A stretch of DNA of 61,829 nt from JBKEDS01 sp047975545 (GTDB lineage Bacteria > Bacteroidota > Bacteroidia > Flavobacteriales > Flavobacteriaceae): positions 1 to 61,829 of the forward strand of contig JBKEDS010000003.1 of assembly GCA_047975545.1 (NCBI GenBank). Reading direction: 5' to 3'. The translations under genes were made by a program, and so were the position numbers. The notes under the pieces are model-generated. The model saw only the letters and a program-made list of their open reading frames with translations. It made no database searches and was not told the DNA's origin. Positions 60,393-61,829 of this stretch are shown here, piece after piece (the stretch's first letter is position 1; each line of letters begins with the position of its first letter).

Positions 60393-61829
60393 TTATTGTT
60401 GAAGGTATAAATACCCTGCTTTAGACTGTGTTGCCTTATGTTCATTTTTATACTTTAAAATATAGAAGTACGTTCCAACCGGCAACTGCTTTTGCTTTTC
60501 AATGGTTACCCGTCCGTTGGATATGCCTTTAAAATAATTGTCATTTTGCCCATAGTCCGTAGCCTCGAATACTTTTACGCCCCAACGGTTGTAAATTTCC
60601 ACTGTATTATCGGGATAACAATCCAAACCTTGTATGTAAAACACATCGTTTTGCCCATCGCTATTGGGGCTAACGGCATTAAACACTTTAACAACACAAC
60701 CCTCGATAGGAATTGTTGTAATGTCGTTTTCGGTTGGCGAATCGTCGTCGGACACATCCGTTACCTGACCTGAAACTTTACCGCCATAATTACCCGTAAC
60801 CGTAGCTTGGTTGGATACCGAACCTGCTATAATATCGGACTGCGTTATGGCATAAATTGCGCTGAAAGACGTGCTATCGCTTTCCCCCGGCAACAAACTT
60901 ATAGGCCCACCTTTTACCAACACTAAAGGATCGTTTATAACAATACCGTTAAGGGTAACATTGCCCGTATTGGTTACATAAAAACTATAACTTATGGTTT
61001 CGCCAACTTGGGCGTGGCCATCATTATTTTCGTCGTTAAAATTTGCCGTTTTAATTAAAGCAATACCCGGATTTATTGGTAACGGTATTACAGTACATTT
61101 ATCGCAACCAGCATCGTTATACGGTCCGTTTTTATCTACAGGCGTAGGATCTTCCGAAGTAGTTGTTACAACTTTACCCTTAGGATCAAGTCCCGTAACA
61201 TCGGCTATATTGTATACCGCGCCAAGATCTATATCGGCTTGGGTAAGTGTATAACTCGCTGCCACACTAACTGATTGTCCGGGTTCCAACACCGATGGCA
61301 CAACCTCTAACGTCGATGGTGAAAACAAGGCATCGAGTATTACAAGATTGGTTACGGTTACATTACCTGTATTGGTTAATGTGAAGGTATACAATGCCCG
61401 ATCTCCTAAATCTATAATGCCGTTAGCATTGGTATCCTCATAAACTCCGTCTTTTTTCAAGGACAATGCTGGTTTTTGATTAAGTTGAACTATTGTACTA
61501 CAATCTTTACAATCAGGATCTACATTTACATCCGTAGGGTCTGTCGACTCGTCCGTTACCGTGTTGCCCTTGGGCGTGGTACCGCTGCCCACTGCCAAGT
61601 TGTTTACCTGGCCGGCATCCAAGTCCCCTTGGGTTATCGTGTGCGTGGCCGCGTACGTCCAAAATTCTCCTACGTTTAATATACTGTCGCCGTTGTCGCC
61701 CGTCTGGTTGGCGATTCTACCCGTATCGGCGTTGATATCGGTAATGGTTATGTTAGTTAGGTTAACGTTTCCCGTGTTGGCTACCGTTATCGCATAGCTG
61801 ACGTGGTCGCCAAGGTTGGTCTTCCCGTC
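60393..61829 (-). CDS. Large surface protein with DUF11-type repeats and gliding C-terminal domain, 5' end cut
   Basis: The frame is open to the window edge, so the protein is longer than the 478 residues seen; an apparent start at 61622 is a TTG inside a repeat unit. It contains several DUF11/DUF7507-like beta-sandwich units (GDHVSYAITVANTGNVNLTN, ALYTFTLTNTGNVTVTNLVI, GETISYSFYVTNTGNVTLNG), each about 110 residues, with a Cys-x-x-Cys spacer (DCKDC, CDKC). The C-terminus is the type IX secretion domain: NAVSPNSDGQNDVFYIQ, VEIYNRWGVKVFEA and LPVGTYFYILKY. It is likely an SprB-like adhesin exported by the type IX system with the PorP/SprF partner. Confidence 0.9.
   Translation of the reverse strand, partial: DGKTNLGDHVSYAITVANTGNVNLTNITITDINADTGRIANQTGDNGDSILNVGEFWTYAATHTITQGDLDAGQVNNLAVGSGTTPKGNTVTDESTDPTDVNVDPDCKDCSTIVQLNQKPALSLKKDGVYEDTNANGIIDLGDRALYTFTLTNTGNVTVTNLVILDALFSPSTLEVVPSVLEPGQSVSVAASYTLTQADIDLGAVYNIADVTGLDPKGKVVTTTSEDPTPVDKNGPYNDAGCDKCTVIPLPINPGIALIKTANFNDENNDGHAQVGETISYSFYVTNTGNVTLNGIVINDPLVLVKGGPISLLPGESDSTSFSAIYAITQSDIIAGSVSNQATVTGNYGGKVSGQVTDVSDDDSPTENDITTIPIEGCVVKVFNAVSPNSDGQNDVFYIQGLDCYPDNTVEIYNRWGVKVFEATDYGQNDNYFKGISNGRVTIEKQKQLPVGTYFYILKYKNEHKATQSKAGYLYLQQ

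Noticed and set aside
61561..61622. TTG at 61622 as start of the last surface protein
   Set aside because: The reading frame stays open to the window edge with the same repeat type, so it is an internal codon.

Overview
The window looks like chromosomal DNA of a Flavobacteriaceae bacterium (Bacteroidota), probably marine or host-associated. The signs are SusC/SusD outer-membrane uptake proteins, PorP/SprF and gliding-motility C-terminal domain proteins of the type IX secretion system, LytS/LytTR regulation, promoters of the Bacteroidota TAnnTTTG type, and few Shine-Dalgarno sequences. No phage, plasmid, insertion sequence with a transposase, or CRISPR array was seen.

Layout. 1-7.5 kb: housekeeping and conserved genes (DUF4846 protein, ApbE flavin transferase, methyltransferase, decayed GxxExxY gene, methionine aminopeptidase, HAD hydrolase, phosphoglycerate mutase, small ankyrin protein). 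7.5-14.6 kb: an M48 peptidase and a minus-strand cassette of secreted surface proteins rich in tandem repeats. Its first gene is cut by one in-frame TAG inside near-identical repeats. 15.1-17.0 kb: a LytTR regulator and LytS-type kinase, divergent from the next block. 17.0-42.8 kb: a large polysaccharide-utilisation locus on the plus strand. 42.9-46.6 kb: a sulfatase and a FucP-like sugar permease. 46.6-61.8 kb: two tRNAs, dispersed palindromic repeats, nitronate monooxygenase, DoxX, Mpl, a C40 peptidase, a GH95 fucosidase, an idi-queD-manA operon, and an OmpA / PorP / gliding C-terminal domain set cut by the window end.

Main system. The 17.0-42.8 kb operon reads as a pathway that takes apart N-linked glycans largely from their ends. 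It has four GH92 alpha-mannosidases from three sequence subgroups, two GH29 alpha-fucosidases, a GH20 hexosaminidase, a Tat-exported glycosylasparaginase, a cytoplasmic GH130 mannoside phosphorylase beside a sodium symporter, a CBM9-like protein overlapping an uncharacterised TIM-barrel glycosidase-like lipoprotein, and a SusC/SusD pair at the distal end. The sulfatase, FucP-like permease and GH95 fucosidase nearby fit sulfated and fucosylated glycans. No GH18, GH85 or PNGase was recognised here. The set resembles lysosomal glycoasparagine breakdown more than the endoglycosidase-first scheme of gut Bacteroides. The unknown TIM-barrel protein is the best candidate for new chemistry.

Secondary themes are palindromic MITE-like repeats, a hairpin repeat placed directly after stop codons at three operon gaps, and two genes in decay (GxxExxY and the repeat adhesin).
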